From Paenibacillus oceani (lineage in GTDB: Bacteria > Bacillota > Bacilli > Paenibacillales > NBRC-103111), in the NCBI RefSeq assembly GCF_014705615.1, contig NZ_JACXJA010000046.1, forward strand, positions 1 to 64,000: a DNA stretch of 64,000 bases. The letters are read 5' to 3'. Positions 1 to 7,414 of this stretch are shown here, in pieces (positions within the stretch are counted from its first letter, which is position 1; each line of letters opens with the position of its first letter). The position numbers were made by a program, and so were the translations under genes. The notes beneath the pieces are model-generated. The model was not told where the DNA came from. It saw only the letters and a program-made list of their open reading frames with translations, and did no database searches.

Positions 1-90
1 TCTTCCCTCTCCTTGTCTCTTCAAGGTAAATTCCTCTTTTAATTCCAGTTTCTTTACCTTTCACTTTTTTGTACCTAAGTAGTTACCTCT

Positions 91-320
91 GGCAGCTCTT
101 ATTTCCGCCCTTCCGCCTCCTTTTCCCCCTCCGGCTCCCGAATAAGAGCTGCCTACCACCTCTATTTGCGCAAAATCGCCGTTTCCGCGCCAATTAAGAG
201 CTGCTGGCGGCTCTTATTTCCGCCGTTCCGCCTCCATTTCCCCCTCCGGCTCCCGAATAAGAGCTGCTAACCACCTCTATTTGCGCAAAATCGCCGTTCC
301 TGCTCTAATTAAGAGGCTCT
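91..320. repeat. 115-bp tandem repeat, two units, in a 443-base gene-free stretch
   Basis: Bases 91-205 and 206-320 are two near-identical copies with a 115-base period. Each holds CTCTTATTTCCGCC, a pyrimidine-rich core, CCCGAATAAGAGCTGC and ACCTCTATTTGCGCAAAATC. CTCTTATT and AATAAGAG within a unit are inverted, so each unit could fold. A third, degraded start is visible after 320. The stretch 1-443 lies downstream of the minus-strand hisS gene and shows no credible ORF. There are too few units and no spacers for a CRISPR array. Confidence 0.8.
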
Positions 321-443
321 AACAGCTCCTATCCCCCACCTGCAGCCAGAGCCAGCATAATCCCCCCGCTTCACCTAGCTAAGGTCGTTCTCCCCACTCC
401 CAAACTTAGCTGGCAGCGGTGGCCCTAACCCTTCAGCCGCGTT

Positions 444-1736
444 TCACTTTCGCTTCGATACCGTTTTTTCAAGCATGCATACTAGTTGCGGCAACGACGC
501 AGTCATCTCCTCACCGGCACGCATATCTTTCAGCTTCATTTGGCCCGCGGCTGCCTCCTCTTCTCCGACCAAAATGACGTAACGCGCCCCTTCCGCGGAG
601 GCGGCAGCCAGCGTCCGCTTCAGCTTCCGGCCGGACGGCGCAAGCTTCGCCCATATTCCGGCGTCCCGCAGCATCGACGCAGCGCGGAGCGTCTCGACCA
701 TCGTATCGCCGATCGGCACGAGCCATACCGGTTCCATCCTCTGCTCCAGCACCCGGCCCCGGCAGCATTCCAGAATCGAATCGAGGCCGAAGGAGAGACC
801 GACCGCCGGGCAGTTGAACTGCTCCTTGCCGGCGAGCTTGCCGATAATCGCATCGTAGCGGCCCCCGCTGGCTAGACTGGAGCCAAACGATCCGTCTGCT
901 ATGAAGCACTCGTACACCGTACCGGTATAGAAAGACAATCCTCTCGACAAAAACGGGTCGAACTTGCAGATTCCGTTCAAGCCGGTTCCTTCGAGGAGCG
1001 AGCCGAGCCTGCGGACCTCCGCCGTTCCTTCCTTGTCCGACAGCCCGAACAACGTTACCAGCTCCTCAAAATCCGGAAGCTCCGCTTCAATCAGCCGCAC
1101 CACCGGACCGTACACGTCCGGCTCCAGCCCTTTATCCGCCAACTCTTGTTCGACGCCTGCGGCACCGATCTTCTCCAGTTTGTCGAGCGTCAGCATGACC
1201 GAGGGCATCCAGGTCTCTCCAACCCCCAACCTTCCCAGCAGTTCCCCCAGAAACCGCCGGTTGTTCCACTTGATCACGATCGCAATCCCGAGCTCGCGAA
1301 ATACGTCGGCGGCCAGCTGCATCAGCTCCGCTTCCGCTTCCGGGCCGGTTATCCCGGCTATATCGGCGTCGCACTGCACAAACTCGCGCAGTCTGCCGCG
1401 CTTTACCGGCCCGTCGCGGAATACTTTGCCGATCTCGTATCGTTTGAACGGCAGTTCCAGGCCGGCACTACCCGCGACGAATTTCGCGAAAGGAACGGTC
1501 AGGTCGTAGCGTAATCCAAGCTCGCGGCCCCCTTGATCGGACAACGTATACATTTCCTTTAAAATCTCGTCACCGCCTGCATATTTCGAAGCCAGCAGCG
1601 AACACTCGTTCACGATCGCCGTCTCCATCGGCTCGAAGTCGTACAAGGCGAAACGGTCCTCCAGCACGCTGCGAATCCGGTTTCGCAGACGTTGTTCCTC
1701 CCCGCGGTAATCGAATGTTCCTTTTACATTTTGCAT
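444..1736 (-). CDS. hisS: Histidyl-tRNA synthetase, HisS2-type
   Basis: This 430-residue class II synthetase charges tRNA-His in the cytoplasm. Class II motif 2 is seen as RYEIGKVFRDGPVKRGR at about residues 99-115. The histidine-binding signature is RGLSFYTGTVYE, followed by SGGRYD, and motif 3 is VGLSFGLDSI. The C-terminal anticodon-binding domain is present, with GRKLKRTL and VILVGEEE, which argues against the shorter HisZ regulatory subunit. Motif 2 resembles the second HisS (HisS2) of the Bacillus cereus group as I remember it, not the main housekeeping HisS. The ATG follows GGAAGGAG at 10 bases. The gene stands alone behind a leader carrying a His-rich peptide and a terminator, which suggests induction by histidyl-tRNA shortage. 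Whether a second hisS exists elsewhere cannot be seen. Confidence 0.9.
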   Translation of the reverse strand: MQNVKGTFDYRGEEQRLRNRIRSVLEDRFALYDFEPMETAIVNECSLLASKYAGGDEILKEMYTLSDQGGRELGLRYDLTVPFAKFVAGSAGLELPFKRYEIGKVFRDGPVKRGRLREFVQCDADIAGITGPEAEAELMQLAADVFRELGIAIVIKWNNRRFLGELLGRLGVGETWMPSVMLTLDKLEKIGAAGVEQELADKGLEPDVYGPVVRLIEAELPDFEELVTLFGLSDKEGTAEVRRLGSLLEGTGLNGICKFDPFLSRGLSFYTGTVYECFIADGSFGSSLASGGRYDAIIGKLAGKEQFNCPAVGLSFGLDSILECCRGRVLEQRMEPVWLVPIGDTMVETLRAASMLRDAGIWAKLAPSGRKLKRTLAAASAEGARYVILVGEEEAAAGQMKLKDMRAGEEMTASLPQLVCMLEKTVSKRK

Positions 1737-1767
1737 GAATCTGCACTCCTTCCATCGTTTTTAGGAA

Positions 1768-1802
1768 CAAAAAAACGCGCCGGACCTCTTGGTCCTGCGC
1801 GC
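1768..1802 (-). terminator. Leader terminator upstream of hisS
   Basis: On the minus strand, GCGCGCAGGACC, loop AAGA, then GGTCCGGCGCG form a strong stem followed by seven T. It sits 32 bases before the hisS start codon, inside the leader, so it would stop transcription before the gene unless antitermination occurs. Confidence 0.85.
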
Positions 1803-1814
1803 TCGGTATGCCGC

Positions 1815-1875
1815 AGGGAGGCCAACGCGAACAGCGTTAGCCCACCCTGGAATCAAGCTTAGGGCGTGCTAACGC
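1815..1875 (-). promoter_or_regulatory. Alternative-pairing segments of the hisS leader (putative attenuator)
   Basis: Three minus-strand segments can pair in exclusive ways. Segment 1 (1861-1875, GCGTTAGCACGCCCT) pairs with segment 2 (1834-1848, AGGGTGGGCTAACGC) with one mismatch. Segment 2 also pairs with segment 3 (1815-1828, GCGTTGGCCTCCCT). Segment 3 can partly pair with the 3' arm of the terminator. Segment 1 contains the stop codon of the His-rich leader ORF, so a ribosome stalled on its His codons would mask it. Segment 2 superficially resembles a T-box (AGGGTGG), but the 7-base bulge and Stem I hallmarks are missing. The direction of the switch is not clear by eye. Confidence 0.6.
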
Positions 1876-1916
1876 TTCTTGTGATGATGAAGTTGTGCGA
1901 ACAAGGCTGTAGCCAT
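1869..1916 (-). CDS. His-rich leader peptide of hisS
   Basis: A 15-codon ORF reads MATALFAQLHHHKKR and stops at TAG. Its ATG is preceded by AGGGAGG at 8 bases, one of the best ribosome binding sites in the window. Three consecutive His codons (CAT CAT CAC, 1881-1889) lie 10 bases before the stop. It sits between a consensus promoter and a terminator upstream of a histidyl-tRNA synthetase gene. This is the arrangement of a classical peptide attenuator, in which ribosome stalling at His codons reports low charged tRNA-His. The function is inferred from position and codon content only. Confidence 0.7.
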   Translation of the reverse strand: MATALFAQLHHHKKR

Positions 1917-1954
1917 GGCGTCCGCCTCCCTCATGTTCCTAATGAATGGTTCTC

Positions 1955-1983
1955 ATTATATCGTGAAGGGGCGCAATATGCAA
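1955..1983 (-). promoter_or_regulatory. Sigma-A promoter of the hisS leader
   Basis: On the minus strand, -35 TTGCAT (1978-1983) and -10 TATAAT (1955-1960) are separated by 17 bases. The start point would be near 1948, giving a leader of about 210 bases before hisS. This leaves room for the leader peptide but only about 100 bases before the AGGGTGG segment, which is tight for a T-box Stem I. Confidence 0.8.
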
Positions 1984-2020
1984 CCGTCATTCCCGAAAAG
2001 CAGGCCGGTTCAGCCGTGCT

Positions 2021-2494
2021 TTATAACTCGGACCAGGTGACGGTCAGCTCAATGACCCCGTCCTTGGAAGCCAGTACGCCTCCGATCATCGACCAGGACT
2101 GCTTTTTCGTCTTGTTTTCACCTTGAATGATTATATTTTTATCGTCAATGGTCTGAGCGGCGTCAGCCAAGTTTTGCGTTTTGAAGTAATCCTTGTACAG
2201 CTTCGTAACCGAGCTCATGCTTTCTTTAGTCGTGAATACAAGCAAGGCGGACTTTCTGCCGTCGTTAATCCCGGAATGGGACGTCTCGATTTCCGCATCT
2301 TTCGGAAGCGGGAAATCGGCCGGCAAATATTCCGGCATGTTCTCCTTGCCAGAAGCCTGGACCGAACTTGGCTTCGAGGTTTCACGGCTTTGCTGGCTAG
2401 GAGTTGGATCGGTGAGAGCCGTTGGGCTGCATGCACCGGCCAGCATGGCGGCCATAATGGATATACCGGCAGATTTCCAGATTTTATTTCTCAT
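2021..2494 (-). CDS. Small lipoprotein of unknown function
   Basis: This 157-residue protein starts with a lipoprotein signal: positively charged MRNKIWKS, a hydrophobic stretch, then the lipobox LAGAC with the lipidated Cys at about residue 22. A low-complexity Ser/Thr/Pro/Gln linker (about 23-52) leads to a compact folded part of about 100 residues beginning MPEYLPADFPLP. It would be anchored on the outer face of the membrane. I do not recognise the folded domain. The ATG follows AAAGGAG at 11 bases. It stands alone, between the hisS leader and an AbrB-like gene. Confidence 0.75.
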   Translation of the reverse strand: MRNKIWKSAGISIMAAMLAGACSPTALTDPTPSQQSRETSKPSSVQASGKENMPEYLPADFPLPKDAEIETSHSGINDGRKSALLVFTTKESMSSVTKLYKDYFKTQNLADAAQTIDDKNIIIQGENKTKKQSWSMIGGVLASKDGVIELTVTWSEL

Positions 2495-2734
2495 CTTGTT
2501 GTCAGCTCCTTTTCTTTACATGGACTATCTTACCATCCCCTTCCTTTTTCTCCACATGGAGAAAGTCCTAATTTATGTGAAAATTAGATGAAAAGAGCCA
2601 GGAGTCCGCAGTCCTTTTTGAACTGCGTCCCCTTTTCGGTGCCGACAGATATCGCATTAATCCGACACGGTATCCGGCCATCTGATGCGGCCCTCCGCAG
2701 CCGGGCAGAATAACGAGACAGACGGGCTTCACAC

Positions 2735-2769
2735 GAAAAAAAGCACCGACGGCTTCTGCCGTGATGCTA
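2735..2769 (-). terminator. Terminator of the abrB-like gene
   Basis: On the minus strand, AGCATCACGGC, loop AGAA, then GCCGTCGGTGCT is followed by seven T. It lies 57 bases beyond the end of the abrB-like gene. The rest of the 331-base gap (2495-2825) shows no ORF or other clear signal. Confidence 0.75.
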
Positions 2770-2825
2770 TCTGTACGACTCCCATATCGGTTATGGTAAT
2801 CGGAATCCTTATGCCGGGAAACTAG

Positions 2826-3074
2826 CTACGGTCGCACTTGAATCATCTCTCGCATACAGTTGGTGCAGATATGCTTCTCTCTGTACTCCGTAACTCCGTT
2901 CATGTCTCCGCAAAACACACATTTCGGGCGGTAGCGCTCGAGCAGTATGTGATCGCCGGAAACCAGTATTTCCACTGGATCCCCTTCGTTCATCTTGTAT
3001 CTTTTCCTTAACGATTTGGGCAATACGATTCGGCCCAACTGGTCTACTTTCCGTACTACGCCTGCCGGTCTCAT
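2826..3074 (-). CDS. AbrB/SpoVT-type transition-state regulator with C-terminal Cys4 motif
   Basis: This 82-residue protein starts with the AbrB swapped-hairpin DNA-binding domain: GVVRKVDQLGRIVLPKSLRKRY at residues 5-26, with GRIVLPK and GDPVEI as hallmarks. Instead of the usual multimerisation domain it ends with CVFC at about 52-55 and CTNC at about 71-74. These four Cys could bind one zinc. AbrB-family proteins repress stationary-phase genes as oligomers. The short zinc-tailed form probably differs in oligomerisation, which is inference. The ATG follows GAGGTGA at 6 bases. It reads in the same direction as trmL upstream but has its own terminator. Confidence 0.85.
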   Translation of the reverse strand: MRPAGVVRKVDQLGRIVLPKSLRKRYKMNEGDPVEILVSGDHILLERYRPKCVFCGDMNGVTEYREKHICTNCMREMIQVRP

Positions 3075-3146
3075 CTCGTCTCACCTCGCTTCATTCCGCT
3101 TTCATCAATAGTGATTCGCCAAACAAGGATAAATTCCTTCTTTTTA

Positions 3147-3176
3147 CAAAAAGTTCTGGTACCCGCTTTACAGAAC
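3147..3176 (-). terminator. Terminator of trmL
   Basis: On the minus strand GTTCTGTA and TACCAGAAC pair around AAGCGGG, followed by TTTTTG. It starts directly after the trmL stop codon. Confidence 0.6.
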
Positions 3177-3178
3177 GT

Positions 3179-3646
3179 TTACTTCAGTCCCAGAAACGCG
3201 TTCTGCCTCAATCCTTCGAATAAAACGATCGCTGCGGCATTAGACAAATTAAGCGAACGGACGCTGTCCGTCATCGGCATTCTCATGCACGTTTCGGCGT
3301 TGGCTTCGATCAGTTCCGGCGGCAGTCCTTTCGTTTCTTTGCCGAAGACAAAGACGTCGCCGTCCTTATAGTCAAACTCCGTATACAGCCGCTGCGCTTT
3401 CGTCGTGGCGTAGTAATAACGGCGGCGGCTGCCGAGCTTCTCCTGAAGCTCCCCGAACGAATCGTAGTAGTGAATGTCCACCGAATGCCAATAATCGAGA
3501 CCCGCCCGCTTCAGCGTTTTGTCGTCGGTCAAAAAACCGAGCGGCCGAATCAGGTGCAAAGACGTCCCCGTTGCGGCGCATGTCCGGGAGATGTTTCCTG
3601 TATTCGCGGGAATTTCGGGTTCGACGAGTACAATATGAAAAGCCAA
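3179..3646 (-). CDS. trmL: tRNA (cytidine(34)-2'-O)-methyltransferase
   Basis: This SPOUT-class methyltransferase, about 155 residues, methylates the ribose of the wobble base of tRNA-Leu isoacceptors. Family motifs are PEIPANTGNISRTCAATGTSL near the N-terminus, FGKETKGLPPE in the middle and MTDSVRSLNLSNAAAIVLFE at the C-terminal trefoil knot, where S-adenosylmethionine binds. I place the start at a TTG at 3646, reading MAFHIVLVEP, because AGGTGA lies 8 bases upstream and homologues begin this way. The GTG at 3658 overlaps that ribosome binding site. It reads divergently from the response regulator gene. Confidence 0.9.
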   Translation of the reverse strand: MAFHIVLVEPEIPANTGNISRTCAATGTSLHLIRPLGFLTDDKTLKRAGLDYWHSVDIHYYDSFGELQEKLGSRRRYYYATTKAQRLYTEFDYKDGDVFVFGKETKGLPPELIEANAETCMRMPMTDSVRSLNLSNAAAIVLFEGLRQNAFLGLK

Positions 3647-3766
3647 GACTACCGTCACCTCACTGAATTTACAAAAACATACGGTTATTTTAATGAATAA
3701 ACGATCGAAAGTAAACCTGGGTGAGCCATCATTTGAAGCGTGTATTTTATTGTCCTCACATCAAAT

Positions 3767-3795
3767 TTTACATTGATTTTACGAATCCTTAATCT
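3767..3795 (+). promoter_or_regulatory. Putative promoter of the response regulator gene
   Basis: TTTACA (3767-3772), a 17-base spacer and TAATCT (3790-3795) make a moderate sigma-A promoter. TTTTACATTGA followed directly by TTTTACGAATC is an 11-base direct repeat overlapping it, the spacing used by OmpR/PhoB-type regulators, so autoregulation is possible but unproven. Confidence 0.45.
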
Positions 3796-3860
3796 TGGCA
3801 TGATCTAACGGGGCGATAATGGAGATACATACTGAAAACTTGCAAGAAAGGGAGACGATG

Positions 3861-4574
3861 ATGACGAAGAAGAAAATACTGGTGGTTGACGACGAGCCCT
3901 CGATCTCCATGCTTATCGACTTTAATTTGAAGCTGGTCGGTTATGAAGTGCTGTGCGTATTCGACGGGGAAGCCGTCTTTGAAGTGATTCCGCAATTCCG
4001 TCCCGATTTGATCGTGCTCGATCTGATGCTGCCGAAAGCAAACGGCATCGAAGTATGCAAAAGGCTGCGCGAGCAAAACAACCTCGTACCGATTATCATG
4101 TTGACAGCGCTGCAGGATTTGTCGGACAAAATCGCAGGACTCGACAACGGAGCGGACGACTATATGACGAAGCCGTTTAGCCCGCAAGAGCTTATATCGC
4201 GGATTCAGGCGATCTTCCGCCGGACGAGCGCATTACCTGCAGCCGAGATGGAGACGCTGCACATCGGACCGATCCGGATTCAGCCGGATCAGCGGGAAGT
4301 TACGCTGCACGATACGCCGATCGAGCTGACGCCGAAGGAATTCGAGCTGCTGCTGTTTCTGTGCAAGCACCGGGGCAAAGTATTGAGCCGCCAGCAGCTG
4401 CTTCACGGCGTATGGGACTACCACTTCATCGGCGACACACGGATTGTCGACGTCCACATCAGCCATCTGCGCGATAAAATCGAGAAAAACGCCCGCAATC
4501 CCGAATATATCGTCACAATCCGCAATGTCGGCTATAAGCTGACCGAGTCGGTTGCCAAGGAATCGTTAGCCTGA
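3861..4574 (+). CDS. OmpR/PhoB-family response regulator, orphan
   Basis: This 237-residue cytoplasmic regulator has a receiver domain (about 1-120) and a winged-helix DNA-binding domain (about 140-232). The acidic pair is D10-D11, the phosphoacceptor is D54 in VLDLMLP, the switch Thr is T82 and the conserved Lys is K104 in TKPF. The effector domain carries LTPKEFELLLFL and the recognition-helix region RIVDVHISHLRDKIE. I chose the second ATG of an ATGATG pair because AAAGGGAG lies 6 bases upstream. No histidine kinase gene is adjacent and a strong terminator follows, so its partner kinase is elsewhere. It looks most like the PhoP/WalR group, but the target is unknown. Confidence 0.88.
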   Translation: MTKKKILVVDDEPSISMLIDFNLKLVGYEVLCVFDGEAVFEVIPQFRPDLIVLDLMLPKANGIEVCKRLREQNNLVPIIMLTALQDLSDKIAGLDNGADDYMTKPFSPQELISRIQAIFRRTSALPAAEMETLHIGPIRIQPDQREVTLHDTPIELTPKEFELLLFLCKHRGKVLSRQQLLHGVWDYHFIGDTRIVDVHISHLRDKIEKNARNPEYIVTIRNVGYKLTESVAKESLA

Positions 4575-4604
4575 TCCTTCCAAGCGAACCAATTTATGAA
4601 GAAG

Positions 4605-4634
4605 AACCGTCCGGCGTCCGGACGGTTTTTTTTG
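4605..4634 (+). terminator. Terminator of the response regulator gene
   Basis: ACCGTCCG, loop GCGT, CGGACGGT and a run of eight T form a canonical intrinsic terminator 31 bases after the stop codon. Confidence 0.9.
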
Positions 4635-4650
4635 CGTGCAAACCTCTATA

Positions 4651-4735
4651 CTTTCAAACCGCTCTTATTTCCCCTGCCACGTGGAATTCGGACAAAATAA
4701 AAGCTGCAAACCGCTCTTATTCTCACTTCCCTCTT
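4651..4735 (+). repeat. Dispersed intergenic repeat, copy A (partial)
   Basis: This copy contains TTCAAACCGCTCTTATT, then a spacer with CGGACAAAATAAA, then TGCAAACCGCTCTTATT. The same two-part unit recurs at 15961-16090 (same orientation) and 48967-49094 (inverted). All three lie between genes. Copy A lacks the TTTCAACCAACTGAT end of the other two. Confidence 0.75.
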
Positions 4736-4861
4736 GCCCGTGAGCGGGCTTTCAGAAACGACCATTTACACCGGACAGGAGAAGCGATGCTGCCTCCAGG
4801 ATCTCAGAAATAAGCCGGCACGGATCGCCGATCAAGAAGAGAATCAGGGTTCCCGCCCCGC

Positions 4862-5704
4862 CTACAGCTCCATCAGCATTTTATGGAAACGGTCCAGCAT
4901 GCTCCGGTACACGGCGGGGTCGGAATCCGGCATATAGGGAGTAAACGAGAAATAACCTTTGTAGGAACGCTTCAGCAAAATCGAAGCGAGTTCCTTTACC
5001 TCGGCGTTGCCTTCGCCGGGCAGCACCGGTCTCCCGTCCGCGAATAATCCGTCGTTAATCCGCAAAAACCGGATTTTCCCCTTCAGCTTGCTGTTATAAA
5101 ACGCATGGAAAAACGGATGAGCCTTCACCCGGACAAATTCCAGCGGGTTATAGACGACCGCGGTGTTCTCGTCCTTGATCCGATTGTACAGCGCGGTCAG
5201 CTTGCGGTCGTCCGATAAGCACGACAACGAATCGTTTTCGACGACAAGCCCGATCCCCTGCACCCTCGCTGCCGTAACCAGCTTGCGGAGCGCCTCGATC
5301 TCGGCCTCTCCGGGCTCCGCCGACGATCCTGCCGGACGAGACGGTTCCCCGCCAACCTCTCCGCCACCGTCTGCTCTCGCCCCTTCCACTGCCGCGTCTC
5401 CTGTGCCGCGTATCGTCACCTTGACATGCTCCACTTGCAGAAGCAGCGCTTTCGCCAGCAGTTTCTTATAGTACTCGTAGTCGGTTACCGGACGGCTGCC
5501 GTTCAGCAGCACGATTTTTTTGTGGTTGGCAATCAATTGGTTCCGGCCGTACTCGACCTCTTCGCCGTTCCAATCCGCGATCGATTTGCCTTCGAGCTTG
5601 TCGTTCAGCTCCATATTCGAAATTTGCAGCTCGCTGCACAACCGGATTTTCTGATCCAGACCGGCTGCCGCCTTGTCCGCCGCCAGTATACTAAAGTTAA
5701 ACAT
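4862..5704 (-). CDS. Sugar phosphate isomerase/epimerase-like TIM-barrel protein
   Basis: This 280-residue protein resembles the xylose isomerase-like TIM-barrel (AP endonuclease family 2) superfamily. The pattern is weak: MFNFSILAAD at the first strand, LLQVEHVKVTIRG, GLVVENDS (a typical metal-ligand Glu strand), NPLEFVRVKAHPFFHAF, IRFLRINDGLF and SILLKRSYKGYFSFTPYM near the C-terminus. A Gly/Ala/Pro-rich insertion lies at about 108-135. The start at 5704 is the ATG 8 bases after AAAAGGG. It is the last gene of a three-gene operon, 27 bases after the acetyltransferase. The substrate is unknown and the family assignment is moderate. Confidence 0.65.
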   Translation of the reverse strand: MFNFSILAADKAAAGLDQKIRLCSELQISNMELNDKLEGKSIADWNGEEVEYGRNQLIANHKKIVLLNGSRPVTDYEYYKKLLAKALLLQVEHVKVTIRGTGDAAVEGARADGGGEVGGEPSRPAGSSAEPGEAEIEALRKLVTAARVQGIGLVVENDSLSCLSDDRKLTALYNRIKDENTAVVYNPLEFVRVKAHPFFHAFYNSKLKGKIRFLRINDGLFADGRPVLPGEGNAEVKELASILLKRSYKGYFSFTPYMPDSDPAVYRSMLDRFHKMLMEL

Positions 5705-5731
5705 GGCGCACACCCTTTTCTTCGATCGATG

Positions 5732-6580
5732 TCAATTGGCAACGACACATATTTCGCATGTACGGTCGGCACAGCCGTTTTCCTTATACACGGACAGATC
5801 AACCGGCTCTTCCGAATACAGCCGTCTCGACCAATGGCACGAGTTGCAGTTCGGGTTATGGCATATAAAAAACAGCGGATCGTCCCGAAGCAGCTTTAGC
5901 CCGATCTCGAACACGTTTTGGACCTCCATGACGAGCACGGCCGCGTTGCCGATCCGGCCTTCGATCAAGGCGCCGTGCTTCCTCAGGACGGGAGTGAGAC
6001 GCAGAAAGTCCCGGTGGCCCGGAGGAAATTTGTTCAGGGTTACGGTCTGGTTCTTGTAATCTTCCATATAGGTAGGAGCGGGAATATCGACGGTCAGCAG
6101 ATAGCGGGCATCGATCGCTTCCTCCAGGGAGTGCATGATCGTATTGCGGTCCATATCGACGCCGAGCATCATCACCTTGCCGCCGAGATCGCGGATCTTG
6201 TAATAAGGGGTCCCCGGTCCGCAGCCCGTCTCGCAGTGTTCGTGACCGGACGTGATCCATTCGGCGTGTTTCCCGACCGCGGCAACCGAATGAACGGGAT
6301 GCAGGCTCCGGTGCGCGTCCGCCCGTCTGCGGAAACCTTCGGATATTTTCCCGACCGCAGACGGGGTGTTCGCCGCATCGAACGGCTCGGACCAGCCGGT
6401 CAGCGTCGACATGACGATCGTTCCTTCTTCGCCTACCGTCTCCAGCAAAGCGTCGATCACGGCTTCGGCTCCGCCGTCCACATAACCGATGCTGGTCAAG
6501 GAACTGTGCACGAGCACGATATCTCCGGCCTGGATATCCATCAGCTCCAGCGCGGTTTTCATCTCCTCTTTATTTACCAT
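5732..6580 (-). CDS. AAC(3)-family N-acetyltransferase with Cys-rich C-terminal tail
   Basis: This 282-residue protein matches the Antibiotic_NAT family (AAC(3), YokD, FrbF), which uses acetyl-CoA to acetylate amines. Motifs are LVHSSLTSIGYVDGG, GTIVMSTLTG and the catalytic-region HPVHSVAAVG, followed by GCGPGTPYYKI and MMLGVDMDRNTIMHSLEE. The C-terminus is unusual: CHNPNCNSCHW, then GCADRTCEICVVAN, giving several Cys and His that could bind a metal. I chose the start at 6580 because AAGGAGG lies 9 bases upstream, inside the last codons of the cyclase gene. Family membership does not prove aminoglycoside resistance. The operon suggests a metabolic amine substrate. Confidence 0.8.
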   Translation of the reverse strand: MVNKEEMKTALELMDIQAGDIVLVHSSLTSIGYVDGGAEAVIDALLETVGEEGTIVMSTLTGWSEPFDAANTPSAVGKISEGFRRRADAHRSLHPVHSVAAVGKHAEWITSGHEHCETGCGPGTPYYKIRDLGGKVMMLGVDMDRNTIMHSLEEAIDARYLLTVDIPAPTYMEDYKNQTVTLNKFPPGHRDFLRLTPVLRKHGALIEGRIGNAAVLVMEVQNVFEIGLKLLRDDPLFFICHNPNCNSCHWSRRLYSEEPVDLSVYKENGCADRTCEICVVAN

Positions 6581-6585
6581 CTCCG

Positions 6586-7269
6586 CTAACCTCCTTGGGT
6601 GATGACCGCCCGGCACGGAACCGCGCTCGTTCCCGGAATGTTCAGCGGCAGCGCGGTCAGCCGGACCTCGCTCTGCCTTACCGATTCGAGGTTGACGCAT
6701 GGCGCGAGCATCAGAATATCCGCTTCGTAAAACTCCGCGAAAAACTGCTCCGATTGGGCCAAGTTGTCCCACCTCGGAAAATCCGATCCAAGCAAATACG
6801 GCTTTTGGCCGATCAGCCATTTCATCGCATCGTATGTAAAGTAAGGCGAACGCTCCAGGTAGCTATCGTCCATCCAATACTTGCCCCAGCCGGTGCCGAC
6901 AAGAATCGCGTCTCCGGGACGAATCCGCTCGCTCCCCGCACATTTCTCCAGCATGGCCGCATCGATCGCAACACGCCTGCCGGGTACGTCCAGCTTCGCT
7001 TCGTTCAGCATCAGCACGACACACCGCATGTTCACCAGCTTGTCAACGGGAATATCGGCGACGTAGTAGCTGCTCTCTCCCCCAAAATAATGGGCTGGCG
7101 TCTCCAGATACGTTCCGGTTTGCGAATGAAGCCCTTCGAACACTTCCGCATACACGACAGCCTCCACCCAAGGGACGCGGTCCAGCGGCCGCATCCGGAA
7201 TTCCGGAAACGGTTTCTCGTAATTCCACATCCCTTGTTGGATGACGCCGGTAATATCGATCACGTTCAT
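6586..7269 (-). CDS. Cyclase/kynurenine formamidase-family protein with altered metal motif
   Basis: This 227-residue protein matches the cyclase family (PF04199), metal-dependent amidases such as KynB. The family motif HxGTHxDxPxH appears here as QTGTYLETPAH, so two His and the Asp are replaced by Gln, Tyr and Glu and only the last His is kept. Other family features remain, such as RPGDAILVGTGWGKYW, YLLGSDFPRWDN and the C-terminal LTALPLNIPGTSAVPCRAVI. It is the first gene of the operon with the acetyltransferase 5 bases downstream. The altered motif suggests different metal chemistry or a changed substrate. Confidence 0.75.
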   Translation of the reverse strand: MNVIDITGVIQQGMWNYEKPFPEFRMRPLDRVPWVEAVVYAEVFEGLHSQTGTYLETPAHYFGGESSYYVADIPVDKLVNMRCVVLMLNEAKLDVPGRRVAIDAAMLEKCAGSERIRPGDAILVGTGWGKYWMDDSYLERSPYFTYDAMKWLIGQKPYLLGSDFPRWDNLAQSEQFFAEFYEADILMLAPCVNLESVRQSEVRLTALPLNIPGTSAVPCRAVITQGG

Positions 7270-7414
7270 CGCTTGCCCCCCTTGTCTTCTAGGCGCAGCA
7301 GCGCCGTCCTTGCTCTAGGATGGCATCAAACGGGGACACTTGCAACAGACATATCGTGTCTTTATTCAGCATACAGCTGCGCAGGTCGGTTATCTAGTCG
7401 CTAATCGATTCGTT

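Noticed and set aside
91-320. CRISPR array
   Set aside because: Two 115-base units without unique spacers of constant length are not an array.
1815-1850. T-box riboswitch for hisS based on AGGGTGGG, whose fourth base would suit tRNA-His
   Set aside because: The leader is too short upstream for a full Stem I, has no AGTA or GGTGCGAACC hallmark, and the bulge is 3 rather than 7 bases. The His-rich ORF explains the region better, though a degenerate T-box is not excluded.
3740-3795. Pho box before the response regulator gene
   Set aside because: The 11-base repeat TTTTAC is suggestive, but the words differ from TTAACA and no phoR or phosphate gene adjoins.
5163-5471. Long antisense ORFs over GC-rich genes, here and elsewhere
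   Set aside because: They mirror codon bias of the real genes on the other strand, lack ribosome binding sites and show no protein family pattern.
5732-6580. Aminoglycoside resistance gene
   Set aside because: Family membership alone does not support it; many AAC(3)-like proteins have metabolic roles, and the operon context and Cys-rich tail point away from resistance.
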